Assembly (NCBI RefSeq): GCF_003709565.1
Contig: NZ_QNRC01000002.1
Location: forward strand, 215,238 to 279,237
Direction of reading: 5' to 3'
Length of the DNA stretch: 64,000 nt
Source: Paracoccus sigandri
GTDB lineage: Bacteria; Pseudomonadota; Alphaproteobacteria; Rhodobacterales; Rhodobacteraceae
Under the pieces are notes generated by a model that was given only the letters and a program-made list of their open reading frames with translations, was not told the DNA's origin and did not search any database. A program made the position numbers and the translations under genes. Shown here in pieces: positions 18,633-27,148 of this stretch. How positions within the stretch are numbered: position 1 is the stretch's first letter; each line of letters begins with the position of its first letter.

Positions 18633-19157
18633 TCAGCGCAGTTTCATCAGCCGGCCGATCTCGTCCAGCGAGTCGCGCTGTTTCGCCGACAGGCCGCCCG
18701 CGCCCTGCGCCACGTCGTTCAGCACCGACAGAAGCGGCTGGAAGCCCGCCGCGTCCAGCCGGGCCAGCCTGCGCGTCAGCCGCGAGATCGCCGGCTGCGC
18801 GCCGTGGCATTCGTTCACCAGCCAGCGGCCGACGATCATCATCTCCTCGGTCTTCGTCGGGGCATTGTCGGTATGACGCCCGATCGAGCGGGCCAGCCGC
18901 TGCTGATCCTCGCGCGAGGGCAGCCCGTCCAGTTCCAGGAAAGCGATGCCGATGGCGGCCACGGCCAGCGCCGGGTCGTCCACGCTGTCGACCGGATGGA
19001 CATTGGCCCGGCGCCGGAAGCCCAGGGCGCGCGCCGCCCCCAGCACATCGGCCGCCATGCCGGTCAGTTCCCGCGCCGCCATCCCGGCCGCGCGCAATCT
19101 CCAATACCAGACCGCCGCCGCGATCACGGCCCCCAGAATTGCCGCAAGCAAAGGCAT
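18633..19157 (-). CDS. Membrane-anchored protein of unknown function
   Basis: A 174-residue protein with one N-terminal transmembrane helix (LLAAILGAVIAAAVWYWRL) followed by a cytoplasmic, mostly helical domain. Segments such as LAVAAIGIAFLELDGLPSRE and ARSIGRHTD recall TerB-like helical folds, but this is weak. AAGAGG lies six bases before the ATG at 19157; the much longer upstream reading is antisense to gatB and is rejected. It is divergent from gatB with about 115 bases between them. Function unknown. Confidence 0.72.
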   Translation of the reverse strand: MPLLAAILGAVIAAAVWYWRLRAAGMAARELTGMAADVLGAARALGFRRRANVHPVDSVDDPALAVAAIGIAFLELDGLPSREDQQRLARSIGRHTDNAPTKTEEMMIVGRWLVNECHGAQPAISRLTRRLARLDAAGFQPLLSVLNDVAQGAGGLSAKQRDSLDEIGRLMKLR

Positions 19158-19274
19158 GTCAAACCTCTTCGTCCTCAAATATGTGGTGATCTTGCATGGC
19201 CGCGGCCCCGTGACAATGGCGTCCGGCTGCCCTAGAACCGCTGCCAGACCGCAAATCCGCAGCCGAGGCCGCCC

Positions 19275-20789
19275 ATGCTTGACCATCTGTCCTTTACCGC
19301 ACCCCAGCCGAAAGTGATCGCCGGCGCCAGGGGCGACTGGGAGCTGGTGATCGGGCTGGAGGTCCATGCGCAGGTGGCATCGAAAGCGAAGCTGTTCTCC
19401 GGCGCCTCGACCGAATTCGGGGCCGAGCCGAATTCCAACGTCGCCTTCGTGGACGCGGCCATGCCGGGGATGCTGCCGGTCATCAACGAATTCTGCGTGG
19501 CGCAGGCGGTGCGCACCGGGCTGGGGCTGAAGGCGGCGATCAACCTGGTCTCGGCCTTCGACCGCAAGAACTATTTCTACCCGGACCTGCCGCAGGGCTA
19601 CCAGATCAGCCAGCTCTACCATCCCATCGTCGGCGAGGGCGAGGTGATCGTGGACATGGGACCGGGCGTGGCCCGCCGCGTCAGGATCGAGCGCATCCAC
19701 CTGGAGCAGGACGCCGGCAAGTCGATCCACGACATGGATCCGAACATGTCCTTCGTGGACCTGAACCGCACCGGCGTCGCGCTGATGGAGATCGTCAGCC
19801 GCCCCGACATCCGCGGCCCCGAGGAAGCCGCCGCCTATGTCTCGAAGCTGCGCCAGATCATGCGCTACCTGGGCACCTGCGACGGCAACATGCAGAACGG
19901 CAACCTGCGCGCCGACGTCAATGTCAGCGTCTGCCCGCCCGGCGCCTATGAGCGTTATCAGGAGACCCAGGATTTCAGCCATCTGGGAACGCGCTGCGAG
20001 ATCAAGAACATGAACTCGTTGCGCTTCATCCAGGCCGCGATCGAATACGAGGCGCGCCGCCAGATCGGCATTCTGGAGGATGGCGGCAAGGTGGTGCAGG
20101 AAACCCGGCTCTACGATCCCGACAAGGGCGAGACGCGGTCGATGCGCAGCAAGGAAGAGGCGCATGACTATCGCTATTTCCCCGATCCCGACCTGCTGCC
20201 GCTGGAGATCGAGCAGGCCTGGGTGGACGGCATCGCCGGGAACATGCCCGAGCTGCCGGACGAGAAGAAGGCGCGATTCGTGCAGGATCTGGGCCTGTCG
20301 GAATATGACGCGGGCGTGCTGACCGCCGAGGTCGAGAATGCCGATTTCTTCGAGGCGGTGGCGGCGGGCCGCGACGGCAAGATGGCCGCGAACTGGGTCA
20401 TCAACGAACTGTTCGGCCGCCTGAACAAGGAGGGGCTGACGGTCGCGACCTCGCCGGTCTCGGCGCCGCAGCTGGGGGGCGTCATCGACCTGATCGCCGG
20501 GGGCGAGATTTCCGGCAAGATCGCCAAGGAGCTGTTCGAGATCCTCTGGCTCGAGGGCGGCGATCCGGCCGAGATCGTGGAATCGCGCGGCATGAAGCAG
20601 GTCACAGACCTGGGCGCCATCGAGAAGGCGGTGGACGAGATCATCGCCGCCAATCCCGCGCAGGTGGAAAAGGCCAAGGCCAACCCCAAGCTGGCGGGCT
20701 GGTTCGTGGGCCAGGTGCTGAAGGCGACCGGCGGCAAGGCCAATCCCGCCGCCGTCAACGAGCTGGTGGCGAAGAAGCTGGGCGGCTGA
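19275..20789 (+). CDS. gatB: Aspartyl/glutamyl-tRNA(Asn/Gln) amidotransferase subunit B
   Basis: A 504-residue subunit of GatCAB, which converts mischarged Glu-tRNA(Gln) or Asp-tRNA(Asn) to the amidated forms. Family landmarks are [58 protein letters not shown] and [17 protein letters not shown]; the C-terminal helical and YqeY-like tail domain ends [13 protein letters not shown]. The gatC and gatA genes are not adjacent, which is common. Length is normal. Fifteen bases separate it from the convergent DUF6456 gene, leaving almost no room for a terminator. Confidence 0.97.
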   Translation: MLDHLSFTAPQPKVIAGARGDWELVIGLEVHAQVASKAKLFSGASTEFGAEPNSNVAFVDAAMPGMLPVINEFCVAQAVRTGLGLKAAINLVSAFDRKNYFYPDLPQGYQISQLYHPIVGEGEVIVDMGPGVARRVRIERIHLEQDAGKSIHDMDPNMSFVDLNRTGVALMEIVSRPDIRGPEEAAAYVSKLRQIMRYLGTCDGNMQNGNLRADVNVSVCPPGAYERYQETQDFSHLGTRCEIKNMNSLRFIQAAIEYEARRQIGILEDGGKVVQETRLYDPDKGETRSMRSKEEAHDYRYFPDPDLLPLEIEQAWVDGIAGNMPELPDEKKARFVQDLGLSEYDAGVLTAEVENADFFEAVAAGRDGKMAANWVINELFGRLNKEGLTVATSPVSAPQLGGVIDLIAGGEISGKIAKELFEILWLEGGDPAEIVESRGMKQVTDLGAIEKAVDEIIAANPAQVEKAKANPKLAGWFVGQVLKATGGKANPAAVNELVAKKLGG

Positions 20790-20804
20790 GGCGCGGCGGG
20801 CGGC

Positions 20805-21935
20805 TCAGCCGATCAGCGGGCTGCCCTCGCCGTAGAGGTCGCGATAGTGGCGCTCCAGCCGCATCAGCGCCAGCCGCAGCACGATCTTGCCCGAACGCGC
20901 CGACCAGCCCAGGCGGCGCTCGGTCATCTCGATCCCCTCCAGGAAGCAGCAGACCCGCAGCACGATGTCGCCCATGCCCGGCCCCAGGTCGCGCAAGGCC
21001 GCCGCCACCCGGTCGCGCGCCGATTCCGAGCCGCCGCGATAGCCGCCCGAGCTGCGGGACAGGTCGATCCCCGCCGTCATGAAGCCGTCCCAGTTCTGGG
21101 TCACGCGCGGCCCCATCTGGGCAAGCTCGAAATCCTCGCGCAGCCTTTCGCCCGCCGCCACCATGCCCGGCGTCAGGAAGGGCTGGCCATTGCCGTCGCG
21201 CCGCCGCGCCAGCACCAGCAGCGGGCTTTCGGCGACATTCACGCGCCGGCGGTGGCGGCGGCCGTCCTCGGGATCCTCGATCACGCGCTCTTCCCAGATC
21301 CGGTGGCGGTCGGCGTGCTGGAAGCCCGCGGCGGCCTCGGCCATTTCGCCCGCCGCCTCGACCGGCCGGGCATCGGCGAAATCGCCCGGCGCCGGCACCG
21401 CGTTGCGCTGGCGCGGCGACCGCAGCATCCGGCGCAGCGCCTCGCGTCCGGCGGGCGTGATCACGTAGCGCCGCAACCGGCCGCCCTGCCCCGACTGCGC
21501 CATCCAGCCCTTCAGCGCCATCGATTCCGCCAGTCCGCGATCCAGCACGGCGGTGCGGATCTCGTCCCGCGTCACGATCGCCTTCTCCATCCCATCGGCG
21601 GTGGCCAGGACCGCGCCCGGTTCCGCCAGGCGGCGCAGCACCCGCAGCGCCTGCCGCTCATCGCCGGGACCCGCCGGGGACGTGCCCGACAGCGCGCCGT
21701 CCACCAGCGGATCGTCGCGGCGGGCCTCGAAACGGCGGATGCGGCGCAGGATGGTCGAGGCGTGGCAGCCCGCCTCGCGCGCCAGGGCCCGGATGGTTTC
21801 GCCGTTCTCGACATGGCGCAGATAGAGGCGCGCATCCTCGGGCAGGTCCGCGGCCGGGGCCGCAATCTGTTCGTCCCCCGACCGGGGCCCGGCAATGTCG
21901 ATCTCGCTTGCGAAATCACCGGAGAAAATGGTCAT
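20805..21935 (-). CDS. Helix-turn-helix protein of the DUF6456 type, putative regulator
   Basis: A 376-residue soluble protein. Residues about 35-72 form a helix-turn-helix (LYLRHVENGETIRALAREAG, then HASTILRRIRRFE), a second winged-helix-like segment follows (TRDEIRTAVLDRGL, LRRYVITPAGREALRRML), and the conserved C-terminal part (from about 205: NVAESPLLVLARRRD, DFELAQMGPRVTQNW, RVAAALRDLGPGMGDIVLRVCCFLEG split over the domain) is that of DUF6456 as I remember it. No biochemical role is established. It is divergent from the DUF6477-like gene, and I recall the two lying together in relatives. Confidence 0.72.
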   Translation of the reverse strand: MTIFSGDFASEIDIAGPRSGDEQIAAPAADLPEDARLYLRHVENGETIRALAREAGCHASTILRRIRRFEARRDDPLVDGALSGTSPAGPGDERQALRVLRRLAEPGAVLATADGMEKAIVTRDEIRTAVLDRGLAESMALKGWMAQSGQGGRLRRYVITPAGREALRRMLRSPRQRNAVPAPGDFADARPVEAAGEMAEAAAGFQHADRHRIWEERVIEDPEDGRRHRRRVNVAESPLLVLARRRDGNGQPFLTPGMVAAGERLREDFELAQMGPRVTQNWDGFMTAGIDLSRSSGGYRGGSESARDRVAAALRDLGPGMGDIVLRVCCFLEGIEMTERRLGWSARSGKIVLRLALMRLERHYRDLYGEGSPLIG

Positions 21936-22153
21936 GTCACGTCCCTTGTCATCCTCGGGCAGCGCGACAGAAAGCTACCCTGGGTTGTGTTTAATCCTGA
22001 AGCTCGCAGGAGGGTTCCTTCAGGTAGACGCAACATTCCCTAACAAATCCTAAAGAATTCTTGCCCCGGCGCGCGCTGCGTCCATGCATCCGGCAACACA
22101 GCTTGAAGTTGTGTGAATCTGCCCTCGCCGCAGATCGGAGAGGACCCCAGCCC

Positions 22154-22519
22154 ATGCGCCCAGACCCCAATGTCATCGCTTTTCCCGCCCGCGCCGCGAA
22201 TCACGCGCTGCGCCGCCCGCGCATCCTGGTCCGGGCCGCCCGCGCGGGCCAGACGGCCTGGCGGCGGCAGCGGGACCTGCCCAGGCTGCTGCGCTGCGAG
22301 GATTGCCCCGCGCCCGACGCCGCCCTGCGACGGCTGCGCGCCGAGGAAGCGGCCCTGGACGGCGCGCGCAAGGCGCGCTCGGCCGAATACGACCTGAAGC
22401 GCCACGTCCTGCTGATGATCGCCATCCTGGCCGAGATGCGCGCCGCCAGCGCAGCGGCGGGATCGCGCCCCATGGGCCGGGCTATTTGCCCCGGAACAGC
22501 GATCCCAGCACGCCCCTGA
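22154..22519 (+). CDS. DUF6477-like small protein
   Basis: A 121-residue basic protein. The body matches the DUF6477 pattern as I remember it: LRRPRILVRAARAGQTAWRR, RDLPRLLR, then AALRRLRAEEAALDGARK and SAEYDLKRHVLLMIAILAEM. The start at 22154 follows GAGAGGACCCC; the longer reading from 22061 runs through an A/T-rich promoter-like zone. The 3' end overlaps the convergent HerA-like gene by 38 bases. Function unknown; basic and helical, so nucleic-acid or protein binding is possible. Confidence 0.65.
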   Translation: MRPDPNVIAFPARAANHALRRPRILVRAARAGQTAWRRQRDLPRLLRCEDCPAPDAALRRLRAEEAALDGARKARSAEYDLKRHVLLMIAILAEMRAASAAAGSRPMGRAICPGTAIPARP

Positions 22520-24050
22520 CCAGCGCCTGCCCGGATTTCGTGCCAAGCTGGCGGGCCAGGCTCTTGCCGAAGGTCTCGACGATGCTGTCCGAGCGCGAGG
22601 ACCGCGACCCCGACGCGGGTTTCCGGCGCGCGCCGTCCTGGCGGCGGGCTCTGGCCGGCTCGTCATCCATCTTCCACAGGTCGTCGTCCTTGCCCTGCGC
22701 CGCCTGCGCCGCGGCGCTTTCCTTCGCCGCCTCCTCGGCCCGGCGCGCCAGCAGCTCGTGGGCGGATTCGCGATCGAGGCTCTGCCCGTATTTCGGCCCC
22801 ATGGGCGAGGCGTTCACGATCTCGGCCCGTTCCGCCGGCGTGATCGGACCAAGGCGGCTGAAGGGCGGGCGGACCAGCGTGCGCTGGACGATCCCCGGCA
22901 CGCCCTTGGCTTCCAGAAGCGAGGTCACGGCCTCGCCCGTGCCGACATTCTGGATCGCCTCGGCGGTATCGAATTCGGGATTGGGGCGATAGTTCTGCGC
23001 CGCCATGCGCAGCGCCTTCTGGTCCTTGGCGGTGAAGGCGCGCAGCGCGTGCTGGACCCGGTTTCCCAGCTGGCCCAGCACCGCCTCGGGGATGTCGGCC
23101 GGGTTCTGGCTGATGAACCAGACGCTGACCCCCTTCGAGCGAATCAGCCGCGCCACGCGCTCGACCTTCTCGACCAGCGCCTTGGGGGCGTCGGAGAACA
23201 GCAGATGCGCCTCGTCGAAGAAGAAGGCGATGCGGGGGCGGTCGGGATCGCCCACCTCGGGCAATTGCTCGAACAGTTCCGACAGAAGCCACAGCAGGAA
23301 GGTCGCATAGAGCCGCGGGGCGTTCATCAGCCGCTCGGCCGCAAGGATGTTGATCATCCCCTTGCCCGAGGCGTCCTGGCGGATGATGTCGGCCAGCTCC
23401 AGCGCCGGTTCGCCGAACAGCTTCTGGCCGCCCTGGTTTTCCAGCACCAGCAGCGCGCGCTGGATGGCGCCGACGCTGGCGGTGGCGACATTGCCGTAAC
23501 GCAGCGACAGTTCCTCGGCGTTCTGGCCCACCCAGACCAGCATGGATTGCAGATCCTTCAGGTCCAGCAGCGCCAGCCCCTGTTCGTCGGCCACGCGGAA
23601 GGCGATGTTCATCACCCCTTCCTGCGCATCGGTCAGCTGCAGCAGGCGCGACAGCAGCAGCGGCCCCATCTCGGCCGGAGTGGTGCGGACCGGGTGGCCC
23701 AGCTCGCCCCAGACGTCCCAGAAGGTGACCGGAAAGGACTGGTAATCCAGGTCGACGCCGATCTGTCCGGCACGGGACGCGAACGCCTCGTGCAGCTTGC
23801 CCTCGGCGCTGCCCGCACGCGCCAGGCCCGCCAGATCGCCCTTCACATCGGCCAGGAACACCGGCACCCCGGCCAGCGACAGGCTTTCGGCCAGGGTCTG
23901 CAGGGTCACGGTCTTGCCGGTGCCCGTCGCCCCGGCGATCAGGCCGTGGCGGTTGGCGTATTTCAGCAGCAGGTGCTGCGGAACGGCATGCCCCTCGCCC
24001 CCGCCGCCGACGAAGATCGTGCCCGATGCGGTATCCAGAACTGCGGCCAT
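22482..24050 (-). CDS. HerA-like DNA translocase/ATPase (DUF853, YjgR type)
   Basis: A 522-residue P-loop ATPase. The Walker A motif is GATGTGKT (residues 40-47) and Walker B is IAFFFDEAHLLF; RGLLxxLExQGGxxLFGEP-like and VWFISQNPADIPEAVLGQLGNR (here split: VWFISQNP, AVLGQLGNR) carry sensor elements. The C-terminus is a charged Ala/Glu/Lys stretch. The family is related to HerA/FtsK-type hexameric motors but its cellular role is not established. It stands alone, with the candidate small RNA region directly upstream. Confidence 0.85.
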   Translation of the reverse strand: MAAVLDTASGTIFVGGGGEGHAVPQHLLLKYANRHGLIAGATGTGKTVTLQTLAESLSLAGVPVFLADVKGDLAGLARAGSAEGKLHEAFASRAGQIGVDLDYQSFPVTFWDVWGELGHPVRTTPAEMGPLLLSRLLQLTDAQEGVMNIAFRVADEQGLALLDLKDLQSMLVWVGQNAEELSLRYGNVATASVGAIQRALLVLENQGGQKLFGEPALELADIIRQDASGKGMINILAAERLMNAPRLYATFLLWLLSELFEQLPEVGDPDRPRIAFFFDEAHLLFSDAPKALVEKVERVARLIRSKGVSVWFISQNPADIPEAVLGQLGNRVQHALRAFTAKDQKALRMAAQNYRPNPEFDTAEAIQNVGTGEAVTSLLEAKGVPGIVQRTLVRPPFSRLGPITPAERAEIVNASPMGPKYGQSLDRESAHELLARRAEEAAKESAAAQAAQGKDDDLWKMDDEPARARRQDGARRKPASGSRSSRSDSIVETFGKSLARQLGTKSGQALVRGVLGSLFRGK

Positions 24051-24129
24051 GCGGATCCCCCTTGCCGTCTCTCAGGCATATTCCTGCCCATTGCGCAACA
24101 ATCGTGCGCGCCGAGAATACAATCTTAGG

Positions 24130-24228
24130 AAATTTGTGCCAGACTGAAGCTGTCCGGGATCCTTGCTTGCCTTGGGCTCCGGGACTTCCTCCCTGTTGGA
24201 CTGCCGCGCCTTCGGGCGCGGCTTTTTT
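24130..24228 (+). ncRNA. Candidate small RNA 1
   Basis: A TACAAT box (24118-24123) is followed by about 100 bases ending in a strong intrinsic terminator. Between them lies a stem with arms around GTCCGGGATCC and GGGCTCCGGGAC, then an unpaired pyrimidine-rich stretch ACTTCCTCCCTGTTGGACT just before the terminator hairpin. That layout is usual for Hfq-dependent trans-acting RNAs, and the CUCC-rich single strand could pair with ribosome binding sites. It recalls the alphaproteobacterial suhB/MmgR group, from memory only. No ORF with a ribosome binding site fits. The -35 element is not convincing. Confidence 0.55.
24203..24228 (+). terminator. Intrinsic terminator of candidate small RNA 1
   Basis: GCCGCGCC-TTCG-GGCGCGGC forms a perfect 8-bp stem with a stable UUCG tetraloop, followed by six T residues. 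It reads on the plus strand, opposite to the HerA-like gene, so it must end a rightward transcript starting inside this intergenic region. Confidence 0.88.
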
Positions 24229-24240
24229 GTGATCGCCCGA

Positions 24241-24283
24241 ATCCGTCAAGACTGTTGACGGATCACGATGCCGCGACTAGCGT
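24241..24283 (+). promoter_or_regulatory. Palindromic operator and promoter of candidate small RNA 2
   Basis: A perfect 9-bp inverted repeat, ATCCGTCAA-N5-TTGACGGAT (24241-24263), contains TTGACG (24255-24260). Exactly 17 bases later comes TAGCGT (24278-24283), a common alphaproteobacterial type of -10. The repeat therefore overlaps the -35 hexamer, the place where a dimeric repressor would act. Confidence 0.55.
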
Positions 24284-24289
24284 GCGTCC

Positions 24290-24367
24290 AATGATGACCG
24301 GCCAGTCCGGCAGGGAGCAAACGCGATAGCGTAACGGGGTCGCAGTGCTTGCTGCGACCCTTATTTT
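24290..24367 (+). ncRNA. Candidate small RNA 2, with its terminator
   Basis: Downstream of the promoter just described, a unit of about 80 bases ends in a perfect 9-bp hairpin GGGTCGCAG-TGCTTG-CTGCGACCC (24337-24360) and TTATTTT. A small internal stem GACCGG-CCAGTCCGG is possible near the 5' end. No ORF with a ribosome binding site is seen. A leader RNA of ialB is an alternative, but the terminator lies 220 bases before the ialB start. Confidence 0.55.
24337..24367 (+). terminator. Intrinsic terminator of candidate small RNA 2
   Basis: Perfect 9-bp stem with a six-base loop followed by TTATTTT, on the plus strand. No annotated gene ends here, which supports a separate short transcript. Confidence 0.8.
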
Positions 24368-24585
24368 CCGCCCGCCGCGCAAGCCGCCATCCCTGGCCCT
24401 GCCCCGATCCCTTCAAGTGACGTTTGCGCGATGCGCGCAAAGCCGCACAGGCCGCGCCGCCCGGACGGCAGGGTCGCGCCACGGGTCAAGCCAAGGTGAA
24501 GCGCCTCGTCATTCTTGCCGACTGACATTCCCCGGCAGACGTGTTAACCCGCCTTCAAAGCATTGAGCAAAGGGAAGAAACATCC

Positions 24586-25455
24586 ATGATCCTCAAGAAC
24601 TCCCATGCGCTTCTGGCGGCCCTGGCCCTGGCGGCCGCGCCGGCCTTCGCCCAGGATGCCGAGACGCCCGCCCCCGAGGATGCCACGACCGAGCAGCCCG
24701 CCGCCCCGGCTGAAACCGCGCCCGAAGCGGGGACCGAACCGGCGACTGAACCGGCGGCGGACGAAGCCGCGCCGGCCGAGGATGCGCCCGGCGACGCCGC
24801 CACGGGCGAGGAAGCGGCCGAAGGCGAGACGCCCGCCCCCGCCGAAACCGCACCTGGCGCCGAGCAGGAGGCCGAGGCCGAGCCGGGCGAGCCGCGCGTG
24901 GGCAGCTATTACGTGCGCTCGACGCATAACGACTGGACGGTGCGCTGCATCAGGACCGAGGAAGGCCCCGATCCCTGCGAGCTTTACCAGCTGATGCAGG
25001 ACCAGGAGGACAACGCGGTCGCCGAGATGACGCTGATCCCGCTGCGCAACGGCAATGTCGCCGCCGGGGCGACGCTGATCGCACCGCTGGAAACCGACCT
25101 GATCCAGGGCCTGGGCTTCGGCGTCGACAATGCCGAGCCGCGCGGCTATCCGTTCAGCTTCTGCGCGCCGGTGGGCTGCGTCTCGCGCATGGGCTTCACG
25201 CCGGACGAGCTGAACGGCATGAAGCGCGGCAACAAGGCCGTGGTGACGCTGCTGCCCTTCGGCGCCGATCCCGAACAGCCGGTTCGCCTGGACCTGTCGC
25301 TGTCGGGCTTCACCGCCGCCTTCAACGAGGTGCAGCAGCTGGCCGAAGAGGCCGGCGACGCCGCGCCCACCGTGATCGAGGAAAGCAATACCCCGGCCCC
25401 GGAAGCCACCAGCCCCGAAAACACGGAAATGGAAACGCCCGAAGCCGCCGAATAA
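24586..25455 (+). CDS. Invasion-associated locus B (IalB) family exported protein
   Basis: A 289-residue exported protein. A signal peptide (LLAALALAAAPAFA) is followed by a low-complexity Ala/Pro/Glu/Thr linker of about 80 residues, then the IalB domain from about residue 105: GSYYVRSTHNDWTVRCIR, DPCELYQLMQ, VAAGATLIAPLETDLIQGLG-like, the Cys pair FCAPVGCVSRMG and the hydrophobic end LSGFTAAF. The tail is acidic. IalB was named for erythrocyte invasion in Bartonella, but free-living alphaproteobacteria have many copies of unknown periplasmic role. The ATG at 24586 follows AAGGGAAG. A terminator lies 28 bases after the stop. Confidence 0.88.
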   Translation: MILKNSHALLAALALAAAPAFAQDAETPAPEDATTEQPAAPAETAPEAGTEPATEPAADEAAPAEDAPGDAATGEEAAEGETPAPAETAPGAEQEAEAEPGEPRVGSYYVRSTHNDWTVRCIRTEEGPDPCELYQLMQDQEDNAVAEMTLIPLRNGNVAAGATLIAPLETDLIQGLGFGVDNAEPRGYPFSFCAPVGCVSRMGFTPDELNGMKRGNKAVVTLLPFGADPEQPVRLDLSLSGFTAAFNEVQQLAEEAGDAAPTVIEESNTPAPEATSPENTEMETPEAAE

Positions 25456-25482
25456 GCGCGCCCACGGGGTTCCAGAACGACG

Positions 25483-25512
25483 AAACCGCGCCCCTCGGGG
25501 GCGCGGTTTTTT
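25483..25512 (+). terminator. Intrinsic terminator after the IalB gene
   Basis: CCGCGCCCC-TCG-GGGGCGCGG, extended by AAA/TTT pairing and followed by six T residues on the plus strand. It lies between the convergent IalB and ketoacyl synthase genes; on the minus strand the T run is only three, so it is mainly a plus-strand terminator. Confidence 0.88.
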
Positions 25513-25541
25513 CATGGTTTCGTCCTGATTGGCGGCGGTTT

Positions 25542-26873
25542 TCAGATCCGGCGCAGCGCGATCACCGCGTTCAGCCCGCCGAAGGCGAAGGCGTTCGACA
25601 GGACCGCATCGACCCGCGCCTCGCGCGCCTCGTTCGGGACCACGTCCAGCGCGCATTCGGGATCGGCTTCCTCGTATCCGATGGTCGGCGCGATCACGCC
25701 CTCACGCAGCGCCATCAGGCAGGCCAGAAGCTCGACCGCGCCGGTGCCGCCGATCAGGTGGCCATGCATCGACTTGGTGGACGAGATCATCAGCCGGTCG
25801 GCGTGATGGCCGAAGGCATGGGCGACGGCAGCGCATTCGGTCTTGTCATTGGCCGCCGTTCCGGTCCCGTGGGCATTGATATAGCCGATCTGGTCCGGGT
25901 TCAGCCCGGCATCGCGCACCGCCCCGGTGATCGCGCGTTCCGCGCCATGGGCCGAGGGCATGACGATGTCCTGCGCGTCCGAGGACATGGCGAAGCCCAC
26001 CACCTCGGCCAGGATCTCGGCGCCCCGCGCGCGGGCATGTTCCAGGTCCTCGAAGACGAAGACGCCCGCCCCCTCGCCCTGGACCATGCCGTTGCGATTG
26101 GCGGAAAACGGGCGGCAGGCGTCCTTGGACATGACCCGCAGCCCCTCCCAGGCCTTCACGCCGCCGAAGCACAGCATCGCCTCGGAGCCGCCGGTCAGCA
26201 TCACCTGCGCCGCGCCCGAGCGCACCATCTGGAAGGCCAGTCCCATCGCGTGGTTGGAACTGGCGCAGGCGGTGGCCACGGTGAAGGACGGGCCGCGCAG
26301 CCCGTATTCCATGCTGACATGGCTGGCGGCGGCATTGTTCATCAGCTTGGGGACGACGAAGGGATGGACGCGGTTCTTGCCTTCCTCGTAGACGGCGCGG
26401 TAATTCTCGTCCCAGGTGTTCAGCCCGCCGCCCGCGGTGCCCAGCACGACGCCCGCGCGCAACCCCAGCGCGCCCTGGAAGTTCAGCCCCGCCTGGGCCA
26501 CGGCCTGCCGGGCCGCCAGCAGGGTGAACTGGGTGAACTTGTCATAGAGCAGGATCTGCTGGCGGTTGAAGTAATCCTCGGCCCGCCAGTCGTGGATCTG
26601 CCCGCCGATCTGGATCGACAGCCTCTCGACATCGCGGAACTGCAGCTGGCTGATGCCGCAGCGCCCCTCGCGGAAGGCCTCCAGCGTGGCCGGCACGTCA
26701 TGGCCAAGCGCGTTGACGGTGCCGGCGCCGGTGATGACGACGCGGCGCAACCCGCCGCGCGCCTCGGGTTCGGGGCCGCAGGCCGCCTCGGGCGCGGCCA
26801 GCCCGCGATCCACCTGGTCTTCCGGGGCCGCCGGCCGCGCTGATTTCTTGCCGCCGTCCTTCTTGCCGCTCAT
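25542..26873 (-). CDS. Beta-ketoacyl-ACP synthase, FabF-like, paired with a dedicated ACP
   Basis: A 443-residue KAS of the FabF fold. The active-site residues are visible: Cys203 in TACASSNHA, His335 in NAHGTGT and His372 in KSMHGHLIGG, with GGSEAM and FGGLNAV also typical. An unusual 40-residue charged/Ala-Pro N-terminal extension precedes RRVVITGAG. It overlaps the ACP gene by four bases (ATGA), and ACP in turn follows lpxD by 12 bases. The coupling suggests a specialised acyl chain for lipid A or another envelope lipid rather than bulk fatty acid synthesis; this is inference. Confidence 0.88.
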   Translation of the reverse strand: MSGKKDGGKKSARPAAPEDQVDRGLAAPEAACGPEPEARGGLRRVVITGAGTVNALGHDVPATLEAFREGRCGISQLQFRDVERLSIQIGGQIHDWRAEDYFNRQQILLYDKFTQFTLLAARQAVAQAGLNFQGALGLRAGVVLGTAGGGLNTWDENYRAVYEEGKNRVHPFVVPKLMNNAAASHVSMEYGLRGPSFTVATACASSNHAMGLAFQMVRSGAAQVMLTGGSEAMLCFGGVKAWEGLRVMSKDACRPFSANRNGMVQGEGAGVFVFEDLEHARARGAEILAEVVGFAMSSDAQDIVMPSAHGAERAITGAVRDAGLNPDQIGYINAHGTGTAANDKTECAAVAHAFGHHADRLMISSTKSMHGHLIGGTGAVELLACLMALREGVIAPTIGYEEADPECALDVVPNEAREARVDAVLSNAFAFGGLNAVIALRRI

Positions 26874-27136
26874 ATGGCCTTTTCCGCCACCAGCCGTTCG
26901 ACGGCGGCGATGATCGTGCCCATGTTGGTGATGTCGAAATCGGACTTGTCGGGCTCATTGGCGTTGAAGGGGATCGAGATGTCGAATTCCTCCTCCAGCG
27001 CGAAGATCGATTCGACCAGCCCCAGGCTGTCGATCCCCAGTTCCTCGGGGGTGGCCTCGTCGGTGATCTGGTCGGGCTCCAGCATGGCCTGCTCGGCGAT
27101 GATGGCCTTGATACGGGTTTTGATGGTGTCGGACAT
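26870..27136 (-). CDS. Acyl carrier protein (secondary, lpxD-linked)
   Basis: An 88-residue acidic four-helix carrier. The phosphopantetheine attachment serine is Ser37 in GIDSLGLVE, and the following helix reads FALEEEFDISIPF. It differs from housekeeping AcpP (which has the stricter GADSLD form and usually sits by fabG/fabF) and from rhizobial AcpXL. Its stop codon overlaps the ketoacyl synthase start. It probably delivers a particular acyl group to the neighbouring KAS or to LpxD. Confidence 0.9.
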   Translation of the reverse strand: MSDTIKTRIKAIIAEQAMLEPDQITDEATPEELGIDSLGLVESIFALEEEFDISIPFNANEPDKSDFDITNMGTIIAAVERLVAEKAI

Positions 27137-27148
27137 GGTCCCTCCTGC

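Noticed and set aside
18633..20165. 510-codon reading of the gene whose real start is 19157
   Set aside because: The upstream 336 codons are antisense to gatB; the ATG at 19157 has a ribosome binding site and a transmembrane start.
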